The notes: generated by a model not told the origin, from the letters alone. Shown: positions 11,201 through 23,889, counted from the stretch's first letter. The stretch: 64,000 nt of DNA from Struthidea cinerea (GCA_013397865.1 VZTI01001695.1:8379-72378); one strand, 5' to 3'. A program made the numbers and translations.

Positions 11201-14200
11201 GTCTGACTTTACAAGTAGCTTGGGATTCTTTTAAGTAATCTCCTGCCGGCTGTAAATTAGTCAAATATTTATTCTGGTGTTCAATTATATTGTTTTACTT
11301 TGACTTTGTATTTGTTTTCTGCTTTGTAGCCAGAAGACAAAGACACACAAAACCATACTGATGAATCACTTTCAGGTAATATGTCAGTTTTATTGTTCTA
11401 CATATTTTATTCCTAGGTTTTATTTGAAAGTGCTCTTCTAAAAACTGCTATTTGTCATAACAAATAACTGTCTGGATAATTACAGCTTATGGAGCTCATT
11501 CCATTACCAGTGTCATTTACAGCTTCCCCTTTGTTCTAAGAGGATGGTGATCAATAATGCAGACCATACAAAATATGTAAGTTAGGCTTTCCAAATACAT
11601 TTAGTACATCTGCCTTTGGAAGAGATGTGTAAATAGCTGTCATGAGAGAGCAGAAGCTGGCAGTAGGCTGTGAGGGCTTATCCCATAATTGTGTGAGTTC
11701 TGCTGGGGTGGGGGGGGTGTGTGTATGATATACAGTTCTCTTAGTCTAACAGTAAGAAACCGAGAGTTTCCTATTAGTAAAGAAGCTTGTTCTATCAGGT
11801 AGCATTAGTATCATGCAATTAGTTGGGTAGGTCATCATTTGCTTGTCAGTGTCTAACACAGGGGCATCTTAGAAAAGCAGAATTCTTTATGATGCTTCTG
11901 ATAGTCTTGCAGATGGTATAGCACAAGAAGCAGGTTGGTTTAGTTTTGTTTACTTCTATCTGTGCCCTTTTAGAGGGGTGTTTTCTTTACCCCTTCTCTT
12001 CCCTGTTTCTATTGGAGGATAAAACTCATGCTGGCAACCCTGCCAGAGTAAATAAGATGAAATTCAGATAGGGTGCTCTCCTGCCCTCTAAGCTCAGTCA
12101 GAAATTTGATTGGATTATATTCATTTTGCCTTGTTTGCATAAGTAAAGTTTGGTATGAATGAAGCAAGCAAGTTTTGTCTCACTTCGTCAAGAGTTTAGG
12201 GTGCACAAGAAGAACAGAAGAGTAACATACATATTCCTGTAGAGAACAGCTGCAAGGCCTGTGGAATACCTGTGAGCAAAGATTAACAGGGAATCTAAGC
12301 GTTTGTATGGAGTTATGTGTCTGCAGCACTGTTGTTGCTGCACGTCCTAACTCGTTGAAAACTTCAGAAGTTGTCCTTAGCCTGCTAAAAAAGCAATCTG
12401 ATGAACAACGTTACAAAAATTACAATAGCCTGTCCTTTCTTTAAAAATAAAATACAAAGTGCATGCAGGCATTTTATTCTGGAATTTTCACACAATCTGA
12501 CAATAATTACTGAAAATAAATTCATGATTTAAAAAAAAAGAGCCACAAAACCTCACAAACAAACAGCCTTAACAGATGCTGTTGTCCTTATGAGTAGGTG
12601 GTGCTAAGTACCAGATTTGTCCTTTGCCAGAGATACAGTTCAGGCCTCTGATCCAGCACTTGTAAATTGTGTGTCACTGTTTTCTGTTGTTTTTAATCAA
12701 TCTTTGGATTCATATCAGCCCCTTTTTCAAAGAGTTTCATCTGAAGTAGGACTAGCTACTTCCCTATTTCAAGCTGTACAATGAGGCTGGAGCACAGAAA
12801 CTTCAGAAAATGCTTCCAGGCTGTGTCCATTATCTACTATTTGGAAATACCGGATTCTCTGCTTTCAAAAAGGAGCAGGGAGAGTTAAGGTCCTGTCTGC
12901 AGCCAAAATGCTTAGACTGTGTCCTACACTGCTGCAATGTTAAAGGTCTTGGTATTAGAATCTCACTAGAGGTATGACTCGAACTGGTTTCTGCATGCCT
13001 TTATGGTTTATTAATATATAATATAGTCTGATAGCACCACATTGTTCCCAGTTTTGGGGAGATACTGACTATGGTGTATAGGAGATTTCTAAATGGCAAT
13101 TTTCAGTATTTGATGCAGATTTTAGAACATATTGCCACCTCTTTCCAGCAACTTGGTATTTTTATTTTTCTCACACATGGAGGAGTATGCACTGTATTCC
13201 TTTTCATTATGTATATGTAAAATAGGCTTTGTTGGTTAAACAGGGGCAGTTTTTATTTTAAGAGCCCTTACAAAGCAAAGGAACACTTATACTTTTTCAT
13301 TGTGTTAAAGTACTAGATGTTAGTTATGTTTGGATCTGTCATAGGAGATTCTCCTGGTGCACATATTTCATGTTGTTACGAAGGCAGCAGCTCAGAAATG
13401 CAAAACCTTTTCCTTCATTCTACAACACACGAATACAAGATGCATGGAATGTACACATAATCCTGTTGGTGATTTAAGTGGGGGTTATGGCAGATTCAAG
13501 GAAGCTACATGGTTGCAAAACCAAAAAAGGGGACTATCCTAGCTCACACACTGCATTGAATCCTATGTCTTTTCTATAAAAGTATAAATATGGTATTTTC
13601 AAAATACCATATTTCAAAAATTTACTGTTCTTTTGATTAAAGCCACTGAGCATAGTGAAGAGAGAATTAGTTTTAGAAAGTTAATTTCATGAGTTCTTCA
13701 TAAGGAAGGGCACTGCATATCAATTCTGACTTTTTCAGAAGCAATTCAAAGCAACATAGTACTCCTCAACCCTTTATGCTTTTAACTTTTTATTTCCGAT
13801 GATACCACAGCAATACATCCTAATTTCTTCCCATGTAATGGTTTTCACTGCAGATCTCAAGAATACCTGCAAGGAAAATGTCACCTGCTCCTTGTGCTTA
13901 TTCCGTGCACCGACCATCAGTGACATGCTCAATGATGAGGACTTGTTGTACACAGTGAGGCTAAAGCTGGATCCCTGCCATCCAACAGTGAAAAACTGGA
14001 GAAATTTAGCAAGCAAGTGGGGGATGACTTATGATGAATTGTGTTTCCTTGAACAAAAGCCCCAGAGTCCCACCTTGGAGTTCTTGCTACGGAATAGTGA
14101 CCGGACTGTGGAGCAACTGATTGATCTCTGTAAATTTTATAAGAGAATTGATGTTGTGAAGGTGCTGCTGAAATGGGTGGAGGAGGAATGGCCCAAGAGA

Positions 14201-14230
14201 GGGAACAGAACTTATCAGAATGACTTATAG
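1..14230 (+). CDS. EDARADD: EDARADD, EDAR-associated death domain adaptor (gene span; joined exons 1-112?, 4229-4290, 5471-5510, 8452-8540, 11330-11375, 13854-14230)
   Basis: This is the cytoplasmic adaptor that couples the ectodysplasin receptor EDAR to TRAF proteins and NF-kB, a pathway used for placodes of hair, teeth, sweat glands and feathers. Five clear exons give 203 residues after exon 1, close to the human 205-215. Every junction from exon 2 to 6 has AG/GT borders and matching phase. The second exon reads DHAAKEPVEDTDPSTLS, nearly identical to the human segment as I remember it. Exon 3 holds PVQDT, which fits the PxQxT TRAF-binding consensus. The last exon encodes the whole death domain, including NWRNLASKWGM and SPTLEFLLRNS. 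Exons 4 and 5 encode an acidic, poorly conserved linker. The start codon is not established: exon 1 at 1-112 is open in the required frame but shows no ATG in that frame. Identity is certain; only the N-terminus is open. Confidence 0.95.
734..778 (+). repeat. Short tandem duplication, two copies of ~22-23 nt
   Basis: Copy 1 (734-756) and copy 2 (757-778) share GGTTTACGAGCAYGGTT with one substitution and one A-tract length difference. It looks like a local duplication with no protein-coding context. Confidence 0.8.
2222..2313 (+). repeat. Long poly-T low-complexity tract
   Basis: An uninterrupted run of 67 T spans 2231-2297, followed by GG and 14 more T (2300-2313), and preceded by a T/G-rich stretch from about 2183. 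No retrocopy body with an AATAAA-type signal is obvious on the side where a minus-strand poly(A) tail would place one. Confidence 0.9.
4229..4290 (+). CDS. EDARADD: EDARADD exon 2
   Basis: Encodes (A)DHAAKEPVEDTDPSTLSLTM. The acceptor is a NAGNAG (CAG at 4226-4228 and CAG at 4229-4231), so the exon may begin at 4229 or 4232, adding or dropping one Ala. The donor ATG|GTATGT leaves phase 0. Confidence 0.92.
5471..5510 (+). CDS. EDARADD: EDARADD exon 3 (TRAF-binding motif)
   Basis: This 40-nt exon encodes TEKYPVQDTGVPK plus one base. PVQDT matches PxQxT, the TRAF1/2/3/5-binding consensus; the human counterpart is PIQDT. Borders are GACAG|ACTG and AAAG|GTAAGT. Confidence 0.93.
6708..6731. repeat. 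Perfect hairpin, 11-bp arms, 2-nt loop
   Basis: The arm GCACTTCCTTT (6708-6718) and its exact reverse complement (6721-6731) are separated by AA. It lies in EDARADD intron 3. No T-run or RNA-gene context gives it a function. Confidence 0.85.
8452..8540 (+). CDS. EDARADD: EDARADD exon 4
   Basis: This 89-nt exon completes the split Asp codon and encodes DEEYLTDQVTLEIASVNI and twelve more residues ending SGLIQQ. Borders are CTTAG|ATGA and ACAG|GTAAGA. The region is acidic and polar with no domain recognised, and is the less conserved linker between TRAF motif and death domain. Confidence 0.88.
11330..11375 (+). CDS. EDARADD: EDARADD exon 5
   Basis: This 46-nt exon encodes PEDKDTQNHTDESLS plus one base of a split Asp codon. 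Borders are TTTGTAG|CCAG and TCAG|GTAATA. It sits in the same position as the human ENGFPDSTGDPLPEIS segment but is divergent, so support is mainly phase, splice sites and position. Confidence 0.85.
13586..13614. repeat. Near-perfect palindrome, 14-bp arms, single-base centre
   Basis: Arms 13586-13599 (AAATATGGTATTTT) and 13601-13614 are exact reverse complements around one C. It is located in the last EDARADD intron, about 240 bases before the death-domain exon. Confidence 0.92.
13854..14230 (+). CDS. EDARADD: EDARADD last coding exon, death domain
   Basis: Encodes 125 residues from DLKNTCKENVTCSLC to the stop TAG at 14228-14230. The Cys pairs CKENVTCSLC and the segment APTISDMLNDEDLL lead into a full death domain (KNWRNLASKWGM, YDELCFLEQ, SPTLEFLLRNS, VKVLLKWVEEEWPK). 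The death domain mediates the homotypic contact with the EDAR death domain. The acceptor is TTTTCACTGCAG|ATCTC. An ATG at 13799 opens the same frame but lies in the intron. Confidence 0.97.
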
Positions 14231-17200
14231 GTCAAAGAAAGTTGTTAGTCTGTATGTGTTAAATGCTGGGACTAGCTACCACTAATACATTGGAAGTTTC
14301 CCTTGCAAGAGAGAGAAAGCCTGTAGTGAGGGTTTGTATACTGTGTAAGCTTTATCTACTGTATACACAAATGTATGCTCTATGCCCTCAGGGCTGCAAA
14401 GATAACCTTCCAAAAGTGGATGGAATCATCCAGGTTGTGTTCTTGAGTCTGCAAATACCTTCAGTTTCTTTGCTGCTGTTCACAGCCTTCCTAAACAGAA
14501 AAGGAATCAAAAGGCCAGACCAGTGTTTTTACTGCAGCAGTTGTGAACCGTATCAGTTGTGTGCTGTTGGTTTTGGGGAAAGCCACAGTTAGAAGGCAAG
14601 TCTCTTGGCCTTATTGGTAGCCCTTCCACAATTTTGTATGTTCTACCTAGTACAAGATGAGGTGGAATCTTTTTCTTCCTTTTTAGTTGTTTTTTAAGCT
14701 TTGTGACACTGTTTTTGGCACAGGAGCACCTCAATGTTCCAGGCAGTAATTTGGATCTGCATGTTACAATTAACTGAATATTCAACATCACATTTGAGCA
14801 AATTAAGTCTCTTTTATGAATAAGAGTAGACATTAAACAATAACAGATATTAAACAGAATACTCATATGCTACTACATAATAGGGCATATATTTACCCTA
14901 AGAAGAAATCATACAATTCAGAGAGACTTTTCAACCCATAACATTTGGGGGCCAAAAGAACCAATTTAAAGGCTCTATGCTTAAGATTACTTTCCAAAGG
15001 TTTAAAGACAGTGTACACTCTGAGTGCACGTATCAAATGCCTCTCACTTTGCAGTGCGAGATGATGGCACCACAGGGTATCGTTAGTATTGACTGTAACT
15101 TCCCTTTTCACTGGCTGAGGTTTTCTTCACAGTCCTGTGGGTTGGCCTACATTCTGTCCTACACCAAGGTAGTTGCACTCTTGTGTGAAACTAGCACTAT
15201 ATTTTGATTAAAGCCACTCTAATGGAAAATTAACACCTGAATTCACCTACAGCCCAGGTGGATGGTTATTAAAGCACTTACAGTGGTTTAGACAGATTTT
15301 TTTTAAAAGGATTTTAATACTCTGAATTATACTGTTTACATTTTAAATGTTTCAGAAATTGGCCTTTTTCTTACCATTCTTCTGTCAACTCAGACAATAT
15401 AGTATGTACATAGGTGTATACACCAAAGCATTGGTCAAGATGTGGGGCAAAACTAGAATGGGGTGCAGGTTGATACACTGTTAACTTTTCTCGAGTAGAA
15501 ATAGTAAGAATTAGTAGCAAAGCTGAGGGAAGTCTAATGCTGTATGCTGAGTTTCTTACTGTAAGAGATTGAAAAGGGACCTCTAGTAACACTTTACTGT
15601 AGATACTGAGTGATATGGTTACAGAGGAGCTAGAAGTAAAGACTAACATTTTCAGTCAGGCACTTGTTCTGGGCTGACATAAAATTATCTTTATTTTAGT
15701 GACTTCAAGAAGCTGAAAGTCTTGTTTCAGGGTAAAGAGATTGATCTAAATTTGAGGTTTGAATTTTTAATTTTTTTAGAAAAGACTGAAATTTGTAATG
15801 AATTTTTTTAACCATTCCTCAAAAAAAAAAAAAGCTGCTACTCTTTAGAACTCTAGTTTTATAGCTGTATTTTAAGGAGGAAATTTTACTGCTCTGTCTT
15901 GTTGGGGCAGCAGTCCGAGTGTTTCATGATTCTCTCCTAGGAACTGGGGTTTCCCAATAAATGTCTGTCAGCTTGTAACTTTTGCAAATAATCTTGTCTC
16001 TTGAGTTAGATGCTCTAGATTCAGCTTTGGGGACTACTGCTGTGGCTGGGCTTCCTGCTATTTTCAGTTCCCGCAGAGGCATCCACTGCCTATGTGCAAA
16101 TAGCTCATATTGCAGCTTGTCCAACATAATTCCCATACCTTGGGGTGACTGCATGCATGATTTAGGATCATATGTCTGTGTGTTAAGTTGTTCTTCTGAG
16201 TGATGAGTGCTGGCATGTATGCCCACAGCTTTTCCCTCCCATAATATACCACAGGTATATCTGTGTGGTATTATAATATGCTCTGCTTTGGTAGATCCAG
16301 ACCAGCTAGGAACAACGACAAATCCTCACCTAAGAATCTGAATGGGAATATGAAATGAGGCAGTAGCATTCCTGAATCAACTGAAATCTACTCCTTTTCC
16401 TGACTTCTGGCTAAAACTTGTAAAATTTTGAAGAAACTCTGTTGTCTTGTGAAGATGAGTTTGATTCCTTGAAGCTCTTCAAAAGTCAATGTCAGCTGCA
16501 AGAGTTCATGTCTGATGGAAATAAAGATGCTTCTGAGAGTTCATAGGTGGATTCTGTATAAATTCAGCTCTGAAGGTTGAAAATGTTAGCCTTAAACTTC
16601 ACCACACACTGGATTACTCATTACTATACTTGAAATACTTTTTTTTTTCCTCTTTGTATGACAGAAATGGAGAGGTACACGCTCTTTTTTAAGTTTTATA
16701 TCTGTTTACAAGATATTGGTTCTGAGTGTTCAATTTATTCTTATATCTTCTGTTATAATGTGTACTATTTTTAGAAGAAATATAGATTGTCAGTGTTTGA
16801 CTTTATTGTATTTGTTTTTATTACAGCTAGGAAAACAGCTGTTTTCCTTCTCACCAGTCACCTTGGAATTACTGAACTATCAATTAGTTGTGCTGTATAA
16901 AAAATACCTTCTATATGAAATTCATGGTGCCTTAAAGCACTTATGTTTGCAACAGATACTGCTGTTCAAGAAAGGAAGATGCATTTTTAAATCTTTTCCA
17001 TATGAAAAATGAGTTGATTTTGATAAGATGATGAACAAAGATGTTCATTTAGAAACTTGTAGCTGAGTTACTGACTAAGAGAGGTATGAAACCTGTATGG
17101 GGTGAACTTTTCCTGAATTAATAACCAATCTGATACTGGACACTAAAAGGCTCTACTAGGCTATCAATTTTGTTCCATTGTATCTTTCTCCTGTTCCTGT

Positions 17201-17900
17201 ATAATACCTATATGTATAATTTCCGGGGTTTTGCCTGCCGTCTCTCTGCCTGCAGGATGATCAGTAGCCTTTGCCACCCATTTTAGCTTCTATGAAGCTG
17301 CCCAAACCACTGTATTATTTCATTTCTGCAACCTTATCTAAGGAGCTTAATAACTGTTCTTCAATGGCAAAGTTATGGTCCTGTGCTCCAGGAGAACCTA
17401 GTTTTCCTGTGAGGACAACTATGGCATATCCCCAGCAAAATGGTGACAGGGCGCAGTTGCCTTACTCTCTGAATGCACTTCCCTTGAATCTGTGGAGAGG
17501 ACTGCAGGATAGGTTTGGGACTGTCCTTTGGAACCTAATGTAATGGATAGGGGTAGTCAGCATGGTCCCAGATGCTTGCTTTGAAATAACTTGTACAGAA
17601 ACTGTAAACCAAAGGTTCTTCCTGAACCACTACTGAAAAACGGAGAGCTGCAGCTTGGCCTGGACAGTGCTTTGTGAAAGAGACTGCATATTTTTCACTG
17701 TCTCAAAAGGCCTCCCACAGTTCCAAGTCAAGCTGTTAGCAAGAGGAAACAAATGTAAATTCTGCCTTATGGTTCTTGAAGCTGGGGTAACACCATTGAC
17801 CTGTGGCCAGACATAGCTGGAAATTACTTGTCAGACAGCAGAATTACTTAAACAAGGTCAAAGAAAGTGCATGGCATTTATAATAAAGAGCAGACTACTT
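14231..17900 (+). other. EDARADD: EDARADD 3' UTR, end not fixed, then intergenic DNA
   Basis: Non-coding sequence follows the stop. The first poly(A)-signal candidates are ATTAAA at 15207-15212, AATAAA at 15956-15961, AATAAA at 16520-16525 and AATAAA at 17882-17887. Human EDARADD has a long 3' UTR, so any could be used. Transcript data are needed to choose. Confidence 0.45.
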
Positions 17901-20900
17901 GTGTAATTTTTGCAGCAGATCATGTTCTTCTGTCCACAAAGACCAAGGAATTAGTTATTCATAACTACTTTCAATATATCTTGTGAATTTTATATTTTGG
18001 CTCAGTTTTGAACAGACGGGCAGAGGACTTGAGCTTGTTGCCTGTTTTGACAGAAAAGTGCTTTTCCTAGTCCCTGCACTCATCTAGTCTTGATTCCACG
18101 GCTATGGTCAGTGGGCCTTAAGTGGATTATAGAAGAGATAAGGAAGTAGCTTCTTTCTGTTAGAAATAATTGGTGAGAAATAATTGTCTATGGTGTTAAC
18201 TTACTCTTCCTTCTGATGTATATAGAGAAGTAGTTTCCTTGCAAGAAAATCTTAGTTAATTACATCTTTCTACTTTTTGTATCTGTGTACAGCATGGGAT
18301 GGATACACAACTTTATACGTCCACATGAAAGTGCCTTTTTTTTTTTTTTTTTTAATTATTATGAGTTTGCTTCAAAATTACCCAATATTTAATTTGGGAA
18401 TGTTTTTTGTCTCCAAAACTAACCGAAGTTTCATGTTGTTGATGACATAAAAGAAATTTACACAACTGAAAAGTTCCTTAACAGAAAGAGCCAGGATAAG
18501 AAAGGGGCACCCAAATCCTTACTGTAGTAAAAATGTCTTGAGTCTAAGCTGAGAATTTATTTTTGTCTTTGCACCCCATATATATAAGCTTCCCTTACTT
18601 CAGTTCATTCACAGTCCCATGAACAGATTTCTTTTTGTCCTAATTTACTTTTGTCTCTGCTTTCTCTGAAGCTGAGAAGTTCACTAGCTCAAAGGTCTAT
18701 TACAACCCTGATTCTCTCCAGCATCAGGAAACACCTACCATCTCGTGGTGAGAGGTGATACTACAGCCCTCGCACATCTCCCTTGAAAATGCAGGAGCTG
18801 AGGGCAGGTGAGCTCCTCTGTAACTGCAGAGACCCACCAGGGAGATCCAAGGGCAACTGCAATGAGGATGATGAAGGTGTGAAGGTGGAGTTCGAGGAAT
18901 CTAGGGTTTGGTCACAGTCCCCAGTTTGGAGAACATCACACAGTTTTTCCTTTTGCACAGATGCGTGATGTTTCCTGGTTTTTATCTCCCTAGTTAGGCA
19001 GGGACTGAATCACTATGTGCAGCTTGTGGCACAGCCACCTGGGGGTGGAGGTGTGCCAGAGTGTGCAGACAGGGCAACCACAGGCACAGGTTTGCTCTCG
19101 TGTCTATTGCAATGCAAATGAAGGAGTGATCCTGACTACTTCAAGAAACCTAGAGTGTTGTGTCACTGATCTGAAAAAGAAGGGGTGAGTATGTTTTAAG
19201 GCTTATATGGCCTATAATTGGTTCTCAAAAGGTCTAGTGACTTCTTGGTATCTTGTTTGTCCTTTGGCCCTCATATCTATTCTGTATCTTGTTTGCTCTA
19301 ATGCTTCTCTTCCACATTTTGCTTTAAAAATCAGGCATTGCAACAAAAAAATAGAATACTTGTCAGTTCCTGCAGTAGCAGTAGCACTTTAAGCTTTCGA
19401 ATCCGTAAGCCCATTAAAAAAACCATGACTTTTTGTTTTGTTCCCCCCATTTTGTAAGCTTTAAACTGAAAACTGGAAGATCTGAATGATCACTGGAACT
19501 AAATAGTGACATATCAAGGAAGAGTTATGGAAGGCCACTGATTAACTTGTAGATAAGTAAAAGCTGAGCCAGTTGGGCTGTCAACTGAAATTTTAAAGTT
19601 GGTGTACCAAGAGGTGGTGACTCATGTCCTCTTTGAATCTAAAGCCTTTCAAAGAAGCTAGGGCAATAATTTCCATCAGAAAATGCTGTAACGCACAAAC
19701 AGCTCCACTAAAACTATGGAAGACACAACAATGTCAGTCTTTTGAGATCATATGTAGTCCTTAAGCACAAAATGTCTGCTGAACAGTCCAGTGTGCTAGA
19801 GGCTTTACCCCTGTGGCCTGTAGTACTGTATTAACTGGGGAAAAATTACAGTTATTCTGGTACCACACAACAACATAAACAAATTAGCCAAGAGCAACTC
19901 CCATGGGCAGGTTTCTTAATGGAGACTAGTGTTTATTTGTGTCAAGTCTAGGGAATTCCATTATTGATGGAAATTTTATAATTGGAACTGTGCCTAAAAT
20001 ACCGGGCCAAGTAAGTGTCACTATGTATGTTTTCTCCTTGACCTTGGACCATGGCTTGCTACCCTGAGAGGCACAGGTCACAGGCTTGGCATCAAGGACA
20101 GGAGATCTGCTTGAGAAGTCTCCTTCGCAGAAGTAGGATAGCATGTACCCATGTACTATATGGCACTGTGCTGAAAAGTGAGAGGGACAGGAGAGCAGGA
20201 GCAGATAGCTAAGGCATCTAGCAGAGCCAGATCACTGCTGGGGTGAGTGACTCACAAAGCACAGAGCAGCTTGTAATGCTGCTGTGTCTGTTGCAGGTTG
20301 GATGCAACCCTGTGGCCCAGCAGGGAAGACATCAGCCCTCTGCTTTGGTGAAGTGCACATGTGAGAAGAGATGTTTATGGTAATAAAAAAGAGAAAACAT
20401 AGCAGCTTCTTTACCAAGAAATTACAGGGGGACTCAAAATAGTCTGTGATTGTACCCTTTAGTTTTTATCCAGTGAAGTGGTATTTGTTAAGCTGCATCA
20501 CTGAGTATGAGAAAAAGAGTTTTAAAAGTGCCTGGGCATCAGTTTAGTTCAATTTCCCCAGATTTCTGAGTGACCACGTTATTAGGATGGCCTATGTTGC
20601 CGTTAGAAGCTTACACTGAGGCAAGATACAATTATAGAAGTGATTATTACAAACTATACCAAATCCAGTTATGTTGACAACACTCAGCAAGCATTATATT
20701 TATCTAAACTAAATTCATTGTTACTACTAGACTCAGTAATACAGATCCGACAGCTCTGTGTAAAATTGCGCTAGACACTTTCAGTCTGTCCTATTTATTG
20801 GGTTGTGGTCTTATACTACTGTGTCAGGGGACCAGTTTTTCTCTTCTCCAAAGTGGAAAGAGAAAAGAGAATGGAAAGCTAAATCTGTAAAAGACCACAG

Positions 20901-22885
20901 TTCAGTTATCAATGAAATGAATCAAAACAATTCTTGGTACCAAAAGGGAATATTTAAGATTTGAAGATCACTTATTGCTGAAAATAAGCAGGAAGTTCAT
21001 AAAAGCTGTACTTCGGGTTGAGTATGGCAGCAGCTGATGTGCAGTAGCAGCTCCTGCACTGCTGGTGTTTTGTGATTATATTCCTCTACCAATTCTTGTA
21101 GTGGGGGCAGGAAAGGCAGGTAAAATTTCTTAGGGGTAACAGGGTCCTTGCTGAAATGCTACCTTATGGCCAAGAATAGCTGCTATATTTGCTTCAGCTG
21201 AAATTGGCTGCATCTGTCTTGACAAAGCATTTTTATTTTTCCAGCAAGCAAAATTCTGCTGGAACATGTTAAGTCTCTGCTGACAGGATTACACCCAGTC
21301 CCAGCAATGGTTGAGTGCACATCAAATTGTTGCTTTAAAAGAAAAAGCCTGAATTAGGACTTGGGCTGTGGAAATAAGGGAAGACTTTGCTATTTGCTGT
21401 CAGGGCTGCCATTAGTAAACGGTGCAAAAATAGCAGTCACAAGAAATCAGCAAGTGAGTGACAGTCTGAACAAAGCAACAGCAGAGTGGTACAAAGCTGC
21501 TGAAGCTGTAACCCAACTGACTCATTGTCAATGCTGCATCAGGTCTGGGAGCTGAAATAGGGACTTTCCTGCAAATTTCATAAACTGCCTATGACTCAGC
21601 CTAAAATCATGTTAATAAAACAACTGTTCTGCTTCAGTAAAGAACTGGTGCATCATTCAAATCACTGTATTTCCTTTGGATTGTTTCTTCCCAAAAGTAA
21701 AAGAGCCCTGAGCAAGAAGTAGTAAAGTAGTAAAACTTTATTTTCTGTGGTTCTAGAAACACTTCCACTTATTGCTCCTCCTTTCAGCATCATATTTTTT
21801 ATTCCAAGCTTTCAGCATCTTTTCTGTCTTTGCTGTTTGAACTGAACTTTCAAACCTGCTGTGAGGTTGCAGCCTAATACTGACAATTGAATGTATTTAT
21901 TTACTTTTGTCAGTCTGGTTTTATCAAAGTGTTCTACTCTTTCAATTAGAGTGCCTGGAAAAATAGCTTCAAAGAAAAGCTAAGTGGTAGTTCAGGCTCA
22001 GGACCTTTTATTTGTTCTCTTTTTAAGTAGTGCTGTGGAATTATGCAGAACAGTTGAATAGCAGGCTTCTTGCTAGCACCTGACTACACACAACAGTTGT
22101 CAGTCCTCTCTCACAACCATGCATGATTTTAAGGTATCTTTCCCCAGGCAATCTGCTTTTCTGCTCTTTTATCTGAGTACCTCATTTCTGCAGTTCTCAT
22201 CAAAAGAAGTGTTATACCTTTCTGTGAATTCATCCTTCAAATCTTAAACAGCTAAGCTGATGTACCCTTTAAAGCAGCAATCCTACGACTATCAGCAGAA
22301 CTCTATCAAGTAGATATGATTTAAGATGGGGCTTTTGTGTTGGTTAATTGTAGAAAAGAAGACTGGCTATTATCTAGCTAAGATACTGTAGTGGTCTTTG
22401 TGACAAGTGGCTAAATGCCATTCTAATTTCATTATAGCCACACACACTGCTTTTTGCATGGCAAAGAAATACTGAATGCCCTTAACTGAATAGGAGATGG
22501 TGATTTAAGCTTGTGAGCCTTTTATATTGCATTCTTTATTTTTGTGCTCTTCTTTTCCCCATCCACCATATTAACAGGGGGAACTTGAAGTAGTGCTCTC
22601 TGAGCAGACCGTCGCTATACATCACGACCTGTAAAACTGCAAGGGATTTCATTGGCCTTCCTGCTTACTAGACCAAAACTGCCAAAATCACTCTTAGTGA
22701 GCCTGTGAGGGAAGAGAAGGATGGAAGCATAGCCTTGCGGTGGTGGTTTTAAGATTGGGTTTGGGTGTAAGATTTCCAGGTTTCAGAAACACAAAGGTCC
22801 TGGGGCAGCACATTACCCAGTGTGAGCTTTGCAGCTGTGTTTGGGTCTGGTCACGGAAATGACCATGGTCATCGTGGGTCACTGG
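17901..22885. other. Intergenic region between EDARADD and LGALS8
   Basis: No coding exon, RNA gene or named repeat is recognised here. There is an 18-base T run near 18336-18353 and a short direct duplication of GAGAAATAATTG near 18175. Short open frames are scattered and show no conserved motif. Confidence 0.5.
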
Positions 22886-23665
22886 AGAGCCTGGAGAATT
22901 GAGCTGAGAGAAACCTAAGGAGGTTCAACCAGGGGAAGTGCAGCGTCCTGCACCTGGGGAGGAATAATCCCAAGTACCAGCACAGGCTGAGGGCCAACCT
23001 ATTAGGGAGCAGCTTGGCAGAGAAGGGAGTCTTGGTGGTTGAAAGTTGACCATGAGCCAGAAGTGCCCTTGAAGCCAAGAGGGCCAATGGTATCCTGGGG
23101 TGCACTGGTAAGACTGTGGCCAGCAGGCTGAGGGAGGTGGTCCTGCCCCTCAACTCCACCCTAGAGAGGCCACATTTGGAGTGCTGTGTGCAGTTGTGGA
23201 CTCCTCAGTACAACAAAGACAAGGAGGACCTGGAGAGGGTCCAGCAGAAGTCACAAAGATGATTTGGGGTCTGGAGTGCCTCTTATGAGGAGAGACTGTG
23301 GGAGCTGGGCCTGCTTAGCCTGGAGAAGAGAAGGCTGAGAGGGGAGCTCATTAATGCACATAAATACCTCAAAGGTGGGTTTCAAGAGGGTGGTGCCAGA
23401 CTCTCTTCAGTGATGCCCAGTGACAGGGCATGGAGCAATGGCCATAAACTGAAACACAAGAAGTTCCAGCTCAACATGAGGGAGAGCTTCTTTACTGGAA
23501 CAGGCTGCCCAGGGAGCTCATGGAGTCTCCCTGTCTGGAGACATTCAAAACCCACCTGGATGCATTCCTGTGTCACCTGCTCGAGGTGACCCTGCCTTGG
23601 CAGAGGGGTTGGACTTGATGATCACCAGAGGGTTGGAAAGAACGTAACAATTCTGTGATTCTGTG
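22886..23665 (+). mobile_element. CR1 LINE 3' fragment (sense)
   Basis: About 780 bases match the 3' part of chicken-repeat-1 LINEs: CAAGTGCAGGGTCCTGCACC-like start, GGAGAGGGTCCAGCAGA, CCTGGAGAAGAGAAGGCTGA, GAACAGGCTGCCCAGGGAG and GGTTGGACTTGATGATC. It ends in the typical ATTCTGTGATTCTGTG repeat at about 23650-23665. It is 5'-truncated like most CR1 copies, contains no intact reverse transcriptase frame, and ends about 90 bases before the LGALS8 CpG island. Confidence 0.93.
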
Positions 23666-23889
23666 TGAGTTGTGTCTTGTCAGGAGATGGGGTTGGGCTG
23701 TAACAAGGGACCTACAGAGGAAGCGAAGGGCTCGCAGGGTAATGAGCTGCATTTACTTCCCAAGGCGCAATCCCAGCCGCCAGGGCAGGCGGCTCCCAGG
23801 CCCTCCCCAGTCACTCCAACCCCGCCCGCTGCAGCGGGAGGCGCCCGCGCGCGCCGGGGCCGGGCTGCGCCGGGCACGCGCCACAGCCC

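Larger units (their letters stand above)
4291..13853 (+). other. EDARADD introns 2-5, no other gene seen
   Basis: Introns 4291-5470, 5511-8451, 8541-11329 and 11376-13853 are AT-rich. I see no coding exons of another gene, no RNA gene and no clear CR1 copy. Two compact hairpins (6708-6731 and 13586-13614) are listed separately. Confidence 0.6.

Noticed and set aside
13799..13853. ATG-initiated extension of the EDARADD last exon
   Set aside because: This is intron; the acceptor CTGCAG at 13853 restores phase with exon 5 and the extra residues are not seen in homologues.
14263..14592. 109-residue open frame after the EDARADD stop
   Set aside because: It lies in the 3' UTR and shows no recognisable motif.
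22869..23576. Minus-strand open frames of 60-100 residues in the CR1 region
   Set aside because: Antisense shadows of the CR1 LINE 3' end, not genes.
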